The notes under the pieces: model-generated
The model's database searches: none
What the model was told of the DNA's origin: nothing
What the model saw: the letters and a program-made list of their open reading frames with translations, nothing else
DNA from: Roseibacillus sp.
GTDB taxonomy: Bacteria; Verrucomicrobiota; Verrucomicrobiia; Verrucomicrobiales; Akkermansiaceae
DNA: 44,027 bases
Assembly: GCA_002686085.1 (NCBI GenBank)
Contig: NZAC01000048.1
Span: 1-44,027 of the forward strand
Reading direction: 5' to 3'
In this document: one piece after another, positions 8,643-16,308 of the stretch
Layout of the letters: each line of letters begins with the position of its first letter
How positions within the stretch are numbered: the first letter of the stretch is position 1
Made by a program: the position numbers and the translations under genes

Positions 8643-11507
8643 GTGAGTAGATTTCCACAAGCAGGATTTACCTTGGTTCTAGCCGGAGCGCTGGGTGGGC
8701 TCATGGCGCCGACTACCCGAGCGGAAGCCGACGGGGATCGGCTGTTCTCTCTGAAGGTCTATCCTGTGCTCAAGGCAAAGTGCTTTGCCTGTCATGGGGA
8801 GGACCCCGAGAATATCGAAGGGGATCTAAATCTGCTCAGTCGTGAGGGCATGCTGGAAGGAGGGGTGAGCTCCGTGAGCGTTCTGATTGAGGGTCATCCG
8901 GAGCAGAGTGATCTTTACCGGGCAATCACCTGGGAAGAAGTGGGTTTGGAGATGCCTCCAAAAGAAAACGACCGACTGAGTTCGGGGCAGATCGAGGATT
9001 TCCGCAATTGGATCAAAGCCGGAGCACCGTGGCCCGATGAGGCAGAGCGTCGTAAATATACCGATGAAGAACGGGCTATGGCGGTGACTGCGGAAGGAGA
9101 GATTCTGAAGACCAGTGGAGGGCAGAGTGAGGAGTGGACGTATCGCCGTTATCTCCCGGAAGATCTCTGGAGTCTTCGTCCGGTAGTTCGGGGGGCTGTC
9201 CCTGACGGGCAGCACCCTGTGGATTTCTTCATTGATTCCCGCAGGCGTGATGCCGGCTTTCGCGCAGCTCCAGAAGCCGATCCGCGGGTGCTTATTCGAA
9301 GGGCGACCTACGACCTGCTTGGGCTGCCACCTGAACCTTCTGAGGTGGTAAGATTTCTGGACGACTGGGAGCTCGATTCCGGGAAGGCGTGGAGCGCTCT
9401 AATTGATCGCCTGCTGGAAAGCCCTCACTATGGAGAACGTTGGGCGCAGCATTGGCTTGATGTGGCGCGCTATGCCGATACAGGAGGCTATTCGAATGAC
9501 TACGAGCGCTCAAACGCGTGGCGCTATCGCGATTATGTGATCCGTTCGTTTAATCGGGACAAGCCCTACAATCAGTTCGTTACTGAGCAACTTGCGGGTG
9601 ATCAACTCGCAGATCAATCAGTTAAGAAGAGGTTAGGGAAAGAAGGCGAAGCATTGCACAAGGTGAGGCTCAGAGGGGAATACAACGAGAAGGAAAGCGA
9701 ATGGCTAATAGCAACGGGCTTCTTGAGGATGGGTCCATGGGACAGTGCCATGGTGAAGGCTCCGGAAGCGCGTCAGATCTATCTTGATGACGTGGTGAAT
9801 TCGGTCGGGCAGACCTTCCTCGCGACAAACCTGAGGTGCGCGAAGTGTCATGATCACAAGTTTGATCCGATTCCAACTCGTGACTACTATCGGATCTATG
9901 CAGCTTTTGCGGGCACCCAGATGGCGGAGCGCAGGGTGCCGTTTATGGATGCCGAGAATCTGAGAGGATTCAAGGAGGGGCAGACACAGGTTCGCCGGCT
10001 CCTCTCTTTTGCCGCCGAAAGGAAAAATGTCCTGCTCAGTAAGCAGGAAGATGCGGCGAGGCGGTGGTTCTCGGAGAAAGAATTGCCCTACCTTGCCCCT
10101 CAGAAGCGCAGGAGTCTTCCCGACGAGAAGAAGCCTCCTCGCCATGTAGGTCTGGACCATGCGGAACAGGGAAGGCTAAAGGTTCGGGAGCAGGATGAGA
10201 GAATCTGGACCCGGAGGATGGAACGTTACGAGCCGTTGATCCAAGGGGTGTATGATGGACCGGATCCACCAGAGAAAATGAATCTGGCTCTCAAGATGCG
10301 CATTGCGGACAAGGTGGACAGGGAATGGTTGCCTGAGAGCGTGATTTACTCCGGGGGTTCTCTGGAGGCACCGGGAGAGACGGTTAGCCCGGGAGTCCTT
10401 AGCGGTTGTGGAGTGCCGGTAAAGGGGGGAGGTGCAGACGACCCCTACAGGATTGGAGATCATCTTGGAGGTCGGCGACTAGCCCTTGCCCGTTGGATTG
10501 TTGATCCGCGAAACCCGCTTACGGCGCGAGTGATTGTCAATCGAATCTGGCAGCATCATTTCGGCAAAGGTATTGCGGGTAATCCGAATAACTTTGGAGC
10601 TAAGGGGGAAAAGCCAACTCATCCACTACTTCTTGACTGGTTGGCTGCGGATTTTGTGGAGAACGGCTGGACCTTTAAGCGCCTGCATCGGCTCATCATG
10701 AACTCAAGAGCTTACCGGCAATCAGGCAGTCATCCGAGCATCAAGGTTCTCCGAGAGAAGGATCCAGATAATCATTTGCTTGCCCGTTTTTCTCCTCGGC
10801 GGCTCACCGCGGAAGAGCTCCGCGACACTCTACTATTTGCCAGTGGGGAGCTGCGGTCTGAACTTGGGGGAGTCCCCGTTTTACCGGAGATTAATCAGGA
10901 AGTTGCGCTAGCGCCGCGGATGATTCAGTTCTCGATTGCTCCGGCATGGCAGCCATCCCGGAGGCCTGCCGAGAGAAATCGGCGGACGATATATACCTAC
11001 CGCGTCAGAGGTCTGCCCGACCCCTTCCTCGATCTCTTCAATCGGCCCAGTCCGAACGAATCGTGTGAAGAAAGGCATTCAGCGGCGGTGACTCCTCAGG
11101 CCTTCGCGCTGTTGAATAGCGACGTCATGATCGACCGTTCAATCGCGTTGGCTCTCAGGCTCAAGCATGAGGAAGTTGCTCTCGCGGGGCAGATTGAGCT
11201 GGCCTTTCAGTTGGTCCTGGGGCGATCACCAGATTCTACAGAGAAGAAGAGGTTGCAGCGTTACGTAAATGATATGAAAGTCTATCATCGTGAGCAGGTA
11301 GCTCCCAAACGGAGTTATCCCACCAAGATCACCCGGTCCCTTGTTGAAGAGTTCTCGGGTAAAACTTTCAGCTACGAGGAGATTCTTCCTGTTTATGAAG
11401 ATTATACCCCCGACCGGAAGCCCGGGGAGGTGTCTCCTTTCGTAAGAGGGCTGGCGGATTTGGCTCTCCTTCTGTTCAATAGCAACGAGTTTCTTTACGT
11501 TTACTGA
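8643..11507 (+). CDS. Planctomycete-type cytochrome protein (PSCyt1-PSCyt2/DUF1549-PSD1/DUF1553)
   Basis: A 954-aa exported protein. GTG 8643 is the first possible start after an in-frame TGA at 8637 and gives a signal peptide (about residues 1-27). The PSCyt1 domain carries the covalent haem motif C47-F-A-C50-H51 and a likely axial methionine in LEMPPKEND. DUF1549 follows: FIDSRRRDAGFRAAPEADPR, YDLLGLPPEPSEV, HYGERWAQHWLDVARYADTG, and a second Cys pair, LRCAKCHDHKFDPI. The C-terminal PSD1/DUF1553 domain has GGRRLALARWIVDPRNPLTA, NRIWQHHFGKGI and LIMNSRAYRQS. Length and order are normal for the family, which is abundant in Planctomycetes and Verrucomicrobia and linked to degradation of complex glycans; its chemistry is not established. 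It is followed after 6 nt by a DUF1501 gene, the usual partner. Confidence 0.92.
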   Translation: MSRFPQAGFTLVLAGALGGLMAPTTRAEADGDRLFSLKVYPVLKAKCFACHGEDPENIEGDLNLLSREGMLEGGVSSVSVLIEGHPEQSDLYRAITWEEVGLEMPPKENDRLSSGQIEDFRNWIKAGAPWPDEAERRKYTDEERAMAVTAEGEILKTSGGQSEEWTYRRYLPEDLWSLRPVVRGAVPDGQHPVDFFIDSRRRDAGFRAAPEADPRVLIRRATYDLLGLPPEPSEVVRFLDDWELDSGKAWSALIDRLLESPHYGERWAQHWLDVARYADTGGYSNDYERSNAWRYRDYVIRSFNRDKPYNQFVTEQLAGDQLADQSVKKRLGKEGEALHKVRLRGEYNEKESEWLIATGFLRMGPWDSAMVKAPEARQIYLDDVVNSVGQTFLATNLRCAKCHDHKFDPIPTRDYYRIYAAFAGTQMAERRVPFMDAENLRGFKEGQTQVRRLLSFAAERKNVLLSKQEDAARRWFSEKELPYLAPQKRRSLPDEKKPPRHVGLDHAEQGRLKVREQDERIWTRRMERYEPLIQGVYDGPDPPEKMNLALKMRIADKVDREWLPESVIYSGGSLEAPGETVSPGVLSGCGVPVKGGGADDPYRIGDHLGGRRLALARWIVDPRNPLTARVIVNRIWQHHFGKGIAGNPNNFGAKGEKPTHPLLLDWLAADFVENGWTFKRLHRLIMNSRAYRQSGSHPSIKVLREKDPDNHLLARFSPRRLTAEELRDTLLFASGELRSELGGVPVLPEINQEVALAPRMIQFSIAPAWQPSRRPAERNRRTIYTYRVRGLPDPFLDLFNRPSPNESCEERHSAAVTPQAFALLNSDVMIDRSIALALRLKHEEVALAGQIELAFQLVLGRSPDSTEKKRLQRYVNDMKVYHREQVAPKRSYPTKITRSLVEEFSGKTFSYEEILPVYEDYTPDRKPGEVSPFVRGLADLALLLFNSNEFLYVY

Positions 11508-11513
11508 GCTGAT

Positions 11514-12932
11514 ATGCATCGATCAATCTGTGCCAGACCAACTTCCACGCCGGCAAGCCGTCGTGAGTTTCTCTATGGTCTTGGGGCCTCTCTTGGCGCG
11601 GTCGCAATGAGTGATCTCCTTGCGAAGGAGAGCGCGGTGAATGACCCACTGGCTCCAAGGCCTGCCATGCATGAGCCAAGAGCCAAGGCCTGCATCATGC
11701 TCTTCATGGAGGGTGGCCCTGGTCATATGGACACTTTTGATCCCAAGCCAAAGCTCAATGAGCTTCACAAGGAAGAGTCAAAGCTCACAGGCGGGCTCGC
11801 CAGTGGATATAAGTTTTTTGTAGGGAGTCCATTCCAGTTCCGTCAGGTAGGCCAGTCCGGGATCGAGATGAGCGACCAGTGGAGGCATCTTGCAGATCCT
11901 TATGTTGCGGATGAACTTTGTAACTACCGGGGTTGTCAGGCAGAGTCGTTAAATCATCCCGAGGCGCTATTCCATATGAACACGGGAAGTCGCCTGGGTG
12001 CAGATCCTGCGCTTGGGGCATGGGTGACACACGGCCTGGGAACCATGAATCAAAACCTTCCTGGCTATGTGGTAATGACCGAGTTGGCGATGCCTCAGGG
12101 GGGTCCCGGAAACTGGAGCAATGGATTTCTTCCTGCTCAGCATCAGGGGACTCGTCTGCGTCCTGAAGGAAGCCCGATCCTTGATCTCAACTCACCCTCA
12201 TTCAAGAGCCGGGAGCATTTGCGTCGAAGCCTCGACGAATTGGCGCTCCTTAACCAAAAGCACTCTGCGAATCATCCAGATCACGAGGATCTGGTGGCCC
12301 GAATGGAAAGTTACGAATTGGCATTCAGGATGCAGATGACAGTTCCCGGTGCGATGGACCTCAAGGGTGAGTCTGACTCGGTGAGGGAGATGTATGGGCT
12401 AAATAACAAGGAGACTTCTTCCTTTGGGAGACAGTGCCTGATGGCGAGGCGACTGGTGGAACAGGGAGTGCGTTTCGTGCAGATTTTCAGTGGGGGTTGG
12501 GATAGTCATGATTATCTCGAACGGGGTCATAGTGCCCGCATTCGAAGCGTTGATAAGCCAATGGCTGCACTTATACGGGATCTCAAATCCCGAGGGATGC
12601 TGGACGAGACTCTGGTGGTATGGACGGGAGAGTTTGGTCGCACCCCCGATAATAATAAGCGAGGTGGAGTCTATTCGCTGGGAAGGGGGCATAACATTGA
12701 TGCGATGTCCATGTTGATGGCAGGGGGAGGAGTGAAGAGGGGAGCAGTTGTGGGAGGGACCGATGAGCTGGGAGCTCAGGCCGTTGAGTGTGTTCACCCG
12801 ATTCGGGATATTCACGTGACCTTGTTGCACCTGCTGGGCTTGAATGACAATAAGCTCACGTATTTCCACGCAGGTCGCTACAAGCAGTTAAGCCAATTCG
12901 GAGGTAAAATTATCAGTGAGATTCTTGGGTAG
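11514..12932 (+). CDS. DUF1501 family exported protein
   Basis: A 472-aa protein whose ATG lies 6 nt after the stop of the PSCyt/PSD1 gene, so the two form an operon. A Tat-type leader is visible (ASRREFLYGLGASLGAVAMSDLL). DUF1501 signatures appear in order: KACIMLFMEGGPGHMDTFDPKP, NHPEALFHMNTGS, SFGRQCLMARRLVEQGVRFVQIFSGGWDSH, VVWTGEFGRTPDNN, RGHNIDAMSMLMAGGGVKRG, and a final HLLGLNDNKLTYFHAGR. This gene and the partial one at the left edge are paralogues of the same family. The Tat signal suggests folding, and perhaps metal loading, before export. The biochemical function is not established for the family. Confidence 0.92.
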   Translation: MHRSICARPTSTPASRREFLYGLGASLGAVAMSDLLAKESAVNDPLAPRPAMHEPRAKACIMLFMEGGPGHMDTFDPKPKLNELHKEESKLTGGLASGYKFFVGSPFQFRQVGQSGIEMSDQWRHLADPYVADELCNYRGCQAESLNHPEALFHMNTGSRLGADPALGAWVTHGLGTMNQNLPGYVVMTELAMPQGGPGNWSNGFLPAQHQGTRLRPEGSPILDLNSPSFKSREHLRRSLDELALLNQKHSANHPDHEDLVARMESYELAFRMQMTVPGAMDLKGESDSVREMYGLNNKETSSFGRQCLMARRLVEQGVRFVQIFSGGWDSHDYLERGHSARIRSVDKPMAALIRDLKSRGMLDETLVVWTGEFGRTPDNNKRGGVYSLGRGHNIDAMSMLMAGGGVKRGAVVGGTDELGAQAVECVHPIRDIHVTLLHLLGLNDNKLTYFHAGRYKQLSQFGGKIISEILG

Positions 12933-13085
12933 GATATTTTCTGGAAGTCCGGTGTAACAAGATTCTCTGCCATTGAGTGGTGTAGGTTTCATGAAGGAGA
13001 CTTGTTTGGAAAGTGGCTGAGTGTCGGTAGAAAGGAAATACCTCGGTTGCGTGCGGACGGTGCTTCCGCTAGTAACCATCCGGAA

Positions 13086-14246
13086 ATGAGCACGAGGTTA
13101 GTGATTACAGGGACGGTAATACTCCTGGCGATATCTCTGATTGCTGGAGCGGAGAGCGAGAGAGAGGTTTTCCGAGAGGATGTGTTCGTGCGTAACACCG
13201 ACGGATACCATACCTACAGAATTCCCACCATGGTAGTGACAGCAAGTGGAGCAGTCGTCGTCTTTGCGGAGGGTCGTAAGACTCATCGCCGGGATCATGG
13301 AGATGTCGACCTGTTGATGAAGAGAAGCGAAGATGGTGGGCGTACATGGTCGCCACAAAGGCTCATTCACGAAGAGGGTGGAGATGCTCTTGTCCGGGTA
13401 GGAAATCCATGCCCGATTGTGGAGAACGATGGCAAGACCATACACCTGCTGTTTACCAGGAATGGTCCAGATTGCCTGTTTTATACCAAAAGCACGGATG
13501 AGGGAAAAAGTTGGTCTCCGTTCGTCAGGACTTCTGATGATCCCTCTGCTCCAGAGTATGAAAAATCCAATTTTTTGTCGAATTTCGGAGGTTCTCCAGT
13601 TGGCGTTGGTGCAGGACCCGTGCATGGAATTCATACCAGCAAGGGCCGACTGATTGCTCCCTCCTACATTGGGCGGAAGATCGATGGCGAGGGAAGAGGT
13701 CAATCGTGCATTATCTATTCCGACGATCAGGGGAAAAGCTGGCAGGCTGGTGGAGTGATTCCGTGGGTTCCGGAGTTTCGTCACGGAGAATGTACGGTCG
13801 TGGAGCGGACTGATGGGTCTCTCCTCATGAATATGCGAACAGCGGCCCCGGGACTGTATTCCTATGGATATCGGTTAACCTCGGTTAGCCACGATGAAGG
13901 CATGACGTGGTCGAAGCCGGTAGTGGATAAAAATCTGCCCTGCCCGGCTTGTCAGGCCAGCATGTTGAGGTTTAGCCCAAACGAAATCCTTTTTCTTAAT
14001 CCAGCCGTGAATCACCGTGGGGGATTCTCAATCTGGAGCCGTAAGATGCTTACTCTGCGGGTTAGTAGGGATGAAGGTGAAAGCTGGAGCGAAAGCCGTA
14101 TCGTCAATGACGGCCTGTCTGGCTATTCAGACATGGCTGTAGGAAGAAATGGGCATATCTTCTGCCTCTTTGAAAATGGAGAGAAGGATTATTGTGAAAA
14201 AATCACCTTTATCGATTTGAAGCGTTCGTGGCTTCAGAGCAAATAG
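13086..14246 (+). CDS. Exported exo-sialidase-like BNR/Asp-box glycosidase
   Basis: A protein of about 386 aa. ATG 13086 is used because it gives a signal peptide (LVITGTVILLAISLIAGAES); the frame is open back to TTG 13002. The fold is the six-bladed sialidase propeller: the RIP motif is at residues 45-47 (YRIPT), and five Asp boxes (S-x-D-x-G-x-x-W) are visible: SEDGGRTW, STDEGKSW, SDDQGKSW, SHDEGMTW and SRDEGESW. Arginines in RIP, in FAEGRKTHRRDHGD and in LLMNMRTAAPGLYSYGYR could form the catalytic triad of the family. In marine Verrucomicrobia such proteins act on sialic-acid-like or other acidic glycans; the substrate is uncertain. It lies about 150 nt after the DUF1501 gene and may be transcribed separately. 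Confidence 0.87.
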   Translation: MSTRLVITGTVILLAISLIAGAESEREVFREDVFVRNTDGYHTYRIPTMVVTASGAVVVFAEGRKTHRRDHGDVDLLMKRSEDGGRTWSPQRLIHEEGGDALVRVGNPCPIVENDGKTIHLLFTRNGPDCLFYTKSTDEGKSWSPFVRTSDDPSAPEYEKSNFLSNFGGSPVGVGAGPVHGIHTSKGRLIAPSYIGRKIDGEGRGQSCIIYSDDQGKSWQAGGVIPWVPEFRHGECTVVERTDGSLLMNMRTAAPGLYSYGYRLTSVSHDEGMTWSKPVVDKNLPCPACQASMLRFSPNEILFLNPAVNHRGGFSIWSRKMLTLRVSRDEGESWSESRIVNDGLSGYSDMAVGRNGHIFCLFENGEKDYCEKITFIDLKRSWLQSK

Positions 14247-14249
14247 GGT

Positions 14250-14422
14250 CTAACTGTCATCTTCTCCCAGGGTGATGTCATCAGGCGTTCCGAAGATCGC
14301 ATCTGGCCCGCAAGATGAGATTTCCATGAGGGATCCTGAGAGGGGTGAAAGCGGAAGGGGCTACCCCACCGGTCTGTAAGTGCAACCTCAGGGTCATTCC
14401 GCAAGCTACCGCAGGGGCAGAA
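14250..14422 (-). pseudogene. Decayed C-terminal remnant of a verrucomicrobial conserved protein
   Basis: On the minus strand one frame reads NDPEVALTDRWGSPFRFHP. One base further back, the next frame reads LSGSLMEISSCGPDAIF and then GTPDDITLGEDDS, ending at TAG 14252-14250. Joined, the two match a C-terminal pattern I recall from hypothetical proteins of this phylum (LxDRWGTPxxFHxxS...MEIRSxGPDxxxxTxDDI). The join is at a CCCC run (about 14346-14349), so a single-base indel would explain it. An in-frame TAA at 14425-14423 closes the upstream frame, and no intact N-terminus is seen. The last 25 codons (ATG 14327) have an AGGA-like sequence 6 nt upstream, so a small expressed peptide cannot be excluded. 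The family recognition rests on memory. Confidence 0.5.
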
Positions 14423-14505
14423 TTACCTCAAGGCTTGCGGCAAACAACTGAAGAGAGAAAGAGGATTTGTTCGCTATCGGAAAACGGCCCAGATTTACTG
14501 GATGT

Positions 14506-15357
14506 ATGAACCGCCATTTTCCCGAGATCCGATTCGCAGCCAATCTCTGGACCCTTTCCGGCCACCCTTCTTCACGTACGGAGTGGACCTTGGAGGAAAA
14601 AGTCGCCGCGATAAAGGACGCAGGCTTTGACGGCGTGAATGACAGGGCCAGTGATCAATTACGAGTTCTTCTGGAGAGGTATGAATTGGGGTTTTCGGGC
14701 CTTTTTGATGCTAATGACCCAGCCGAGTATGGAGCGCTGATCGAAGCTCAGCTGAGATGTGGAGCGTCCACAATCAATGTTCAATTATGCGACCACGACA
14801 CCCCTGAGGCTGAAGCAATCGACAAAACATGTCTTCTCATGGAGGAGGATGAGAGGCAGGGCGCGAATGTTCATCTCGAGGTTCACAGAGATACTTGTAC
14901 GGAAACGCCGGAGAAGGCCTATGCGATTGCGGACGGCTATAGCAAGGCGACTGGAAAAATACTTCGCATGAATATTGATCACTCTCACCCTGCAATCATT
15001 AAACACCTTCAGCCTTCTGATTTCGAGTCGCGATTGCTGGATCGGCCCGAGTTACTACAGCATGGAAACCTGCTTCACTGCCGTCCCTTTAACGGGCACC
15101 ATTGTCAAATCCCCGTAACAGACGGAAAGGGAGAAATAACTCAGGAGTTTAATGATTATCTGCCGTTTGTAGAGAGTGCGTTTTCTTGCTGGCTTGAAGG
15201 CCCACGCCCCAAAAATATTTTATGGATTGTCCCAGAGCTTGGCCCGGTTTCCAGTGGTTACGGGATCTCTACGTGGCCTTCGGTCTGGGACGACTGCATC
15301 GTGGCCATGGGTGAGATGAAAAAGGTATGGAACAGACTGAGCAGTCAAGCCCTGTGA
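14506..15357 (+). CDS. Sugar phosphate isomerase/epimerase-like TIM-barrel protein
   Basis: A protein of about 283 aa. ATG 14506 gives MNRHFPEIRFAANLWTLSG, a typical beta-1 start; a TTG at 14467 would add 13 unlikely residues. The sequence has xylose-isomerase-like TIM-barrel character: EEKVAAIKDAGFDGVN, LSFSG-like strand YELGFSGLFDAND, LEVHRDTCTETPEKAYAI with a likely metal-binding Glu and His, and MNIDHSHPAI. The second half (NGHHCQIPVTDGKG, NILWIVPELGPVSSGYG) is compatible with the fold. There is no signal peptide, so it is cytoplasmic. The substrate is unknown. It is followed after about 100 nt by fdhD, with no obvious functional link. Confidence 0.75.
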   Translation: MNRHFPEIRFAANLWTLSGHPSSRTEWTLEEKVAAIKDAGFDGVNDRASDQLRVLLERYELGFSGLFDANDPAEYGALIEAQLRCGASTINVQLCDHDTPEAEAIDKTCLLMEEDERQGANVHLEVHRDTCTETPEKAYAIADGYSKATGKILRMNIDHSHPAIIKHLQPSDFESRLLDRPELLQHGNLLHCRPFNGHHCQIPVTDGKGEITQEFNDYLPFVESAFSCWLEGPRPKNILWIVPELGPVSSGYGISTWPSVWDDCIVAMGEMKKVWNRLSSQAL

Positions 15358-15442
15358 TGAGGGCGTAGCACGGAGGATAACAGCGGTGCTTGCAATGCCG
15401 TCTCCGGAAAGCGAGGATTCTTAAGTGCGGGACCGAGGAGAC

Positions 15443-15450
15443 AAGGAGGT
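15443..15450 (+). promoter_or_regulatory. Shine-Dalgarno that sets the fdhD start
   Basis: AAGGAGGT lies 7 nt before GTG 15458. It is a near-perfect anti-16S match and argues against the earlier in-frame GTG at 15425, which directly follows a TAA. Confidence 0.7.
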
Positions 15451-15457
15451 GGTAGTT

Positions 15458-16222
15458 GTGCGTGCTGGGCAGCCAGGGGTTGAGGATATCGACCGGGTGG
15501 CGCTGGAGGAACCATTACAGCTTGTTGTTAACGGTCATTCTGTTGCGGTATTGATGCGGACTCCCGGGGACGACGAAGAACTCGCTGTGGGTTTTTTATG
15601 GACAGAGGGAATTATCAGCAGGGGAGATCAGGTTTTAAAAGTAGACCTCGCGACGAAGGAAAATCACGCCCTCGTGTTTCTTGATGATGGAGTAGAGGTG
15701 GATCTTAACAGGCTCACCAGGCATCTATTCAGCGCTTCTTCGTGTGGGCTATGTGGTAAAGCCAGTATCGATGCGATCACCTCTCTGCATGAACCTGTGC
15801 CGGATGGGCCCTCTTTTCCTGAGTCAAGCCTGCTTGAGGCGCCCTCGTTCTTGCGGTCCGCCCAAGCAACTTTCGAGAAAACGGGAGGGTTGCATGCCTC
15901 GGGAATCTTCAGCAGAGAAGGGAGTCTTTTGGCCCTGCGAGAGGATGTGGGGCGTCATAATGCCTTGGATAAGCTGCTCGGATGGGCACTTCTCAATGGC
16001 CAGGACCTTTCTGAGAACTTTGTAATAATGTCAGGTCGTCTATCTTTTGAGCTGATGCAAAAGGCGCTTGCGGGGCGTCTGCCTCTTGTTGCAGGTATTT
16101 CTGCGCCGTCTTCTCTCGCGGTAGAATTTGCGAGAGAGTCCAATCAGACCCTCTTGGGGTTCTTGCGGGCTCCTCACTACAACGTGTATGCCGGTCTCGA
16201 GAGGGTGGTTTCCGGGTGCTGA
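15458..16222 (+). CDS. fdhD: Formate dehydrogenase accessory sulfurtransferase FdhD
   Basis: A 254-aa protein from GTG 15458, chosen for its strong Shine-Dalgarno sequence. FdhD moves sulfur from the cysteine desulfurase to the molybdenum cofactor of formate dehydrogenase. Family marks are clear: EELAVGFLWTEGII, the SSCGLCGK loop with C96 and C99 (the conserved cysteine pair), TGGLHASGIF, LREDVGRHNALDKLLG and FVIMSGRLSFELMQKA, then PLVAGISAPSSLAVEFA. Length is normal for the family. No formate dehydrogenase or molybdopterin gene is in the window, so its client enzyme must be encoded elsewhere. It is flanked by the TIM-barrel gene and the M1 peptidase gene on the same strand. Confidence 0.95.
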   Translation: MRAGQPGVEDIDRVALEEPLQLVVNGHSVAVLMRTPGDDEELAVGFLWTEGIISRGDQVLKVDLATKENHALVFLDDGVEVDLNRLTRHLFSASSCGLCGKASIDAITSLHEPVPDGPSFPESSLLEAPSFLRSAQATFEKTGGLHASGIFSREGSLLALREDVGRHNALDKLLGWALLNGQDLSENFVIMSGRLSFELMQKALAGRLPLVAGISAPSSLAVEFARESNQTLLGFLRAPHYNVYAGLERVVSGC

Positions 16223-16308
16223 AATTTAGCAAAGTCCGGCCCGTTGGCATTCAGGCCTGCAGTAAAGCGGTTGCAAAGTGACTCATGCTGGTCGATGACT
16301 GCAGGAAG

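Noticed and set aside
14330-14470. Possible riboswitch upstream of the TIM-barrel gene
   Set aside because: GC-rich with short complementary segments, but no cobalamin, SAM or molybdenum-cofactor core could be matched, and the decayed-gene reading on the minus strand explains it better.
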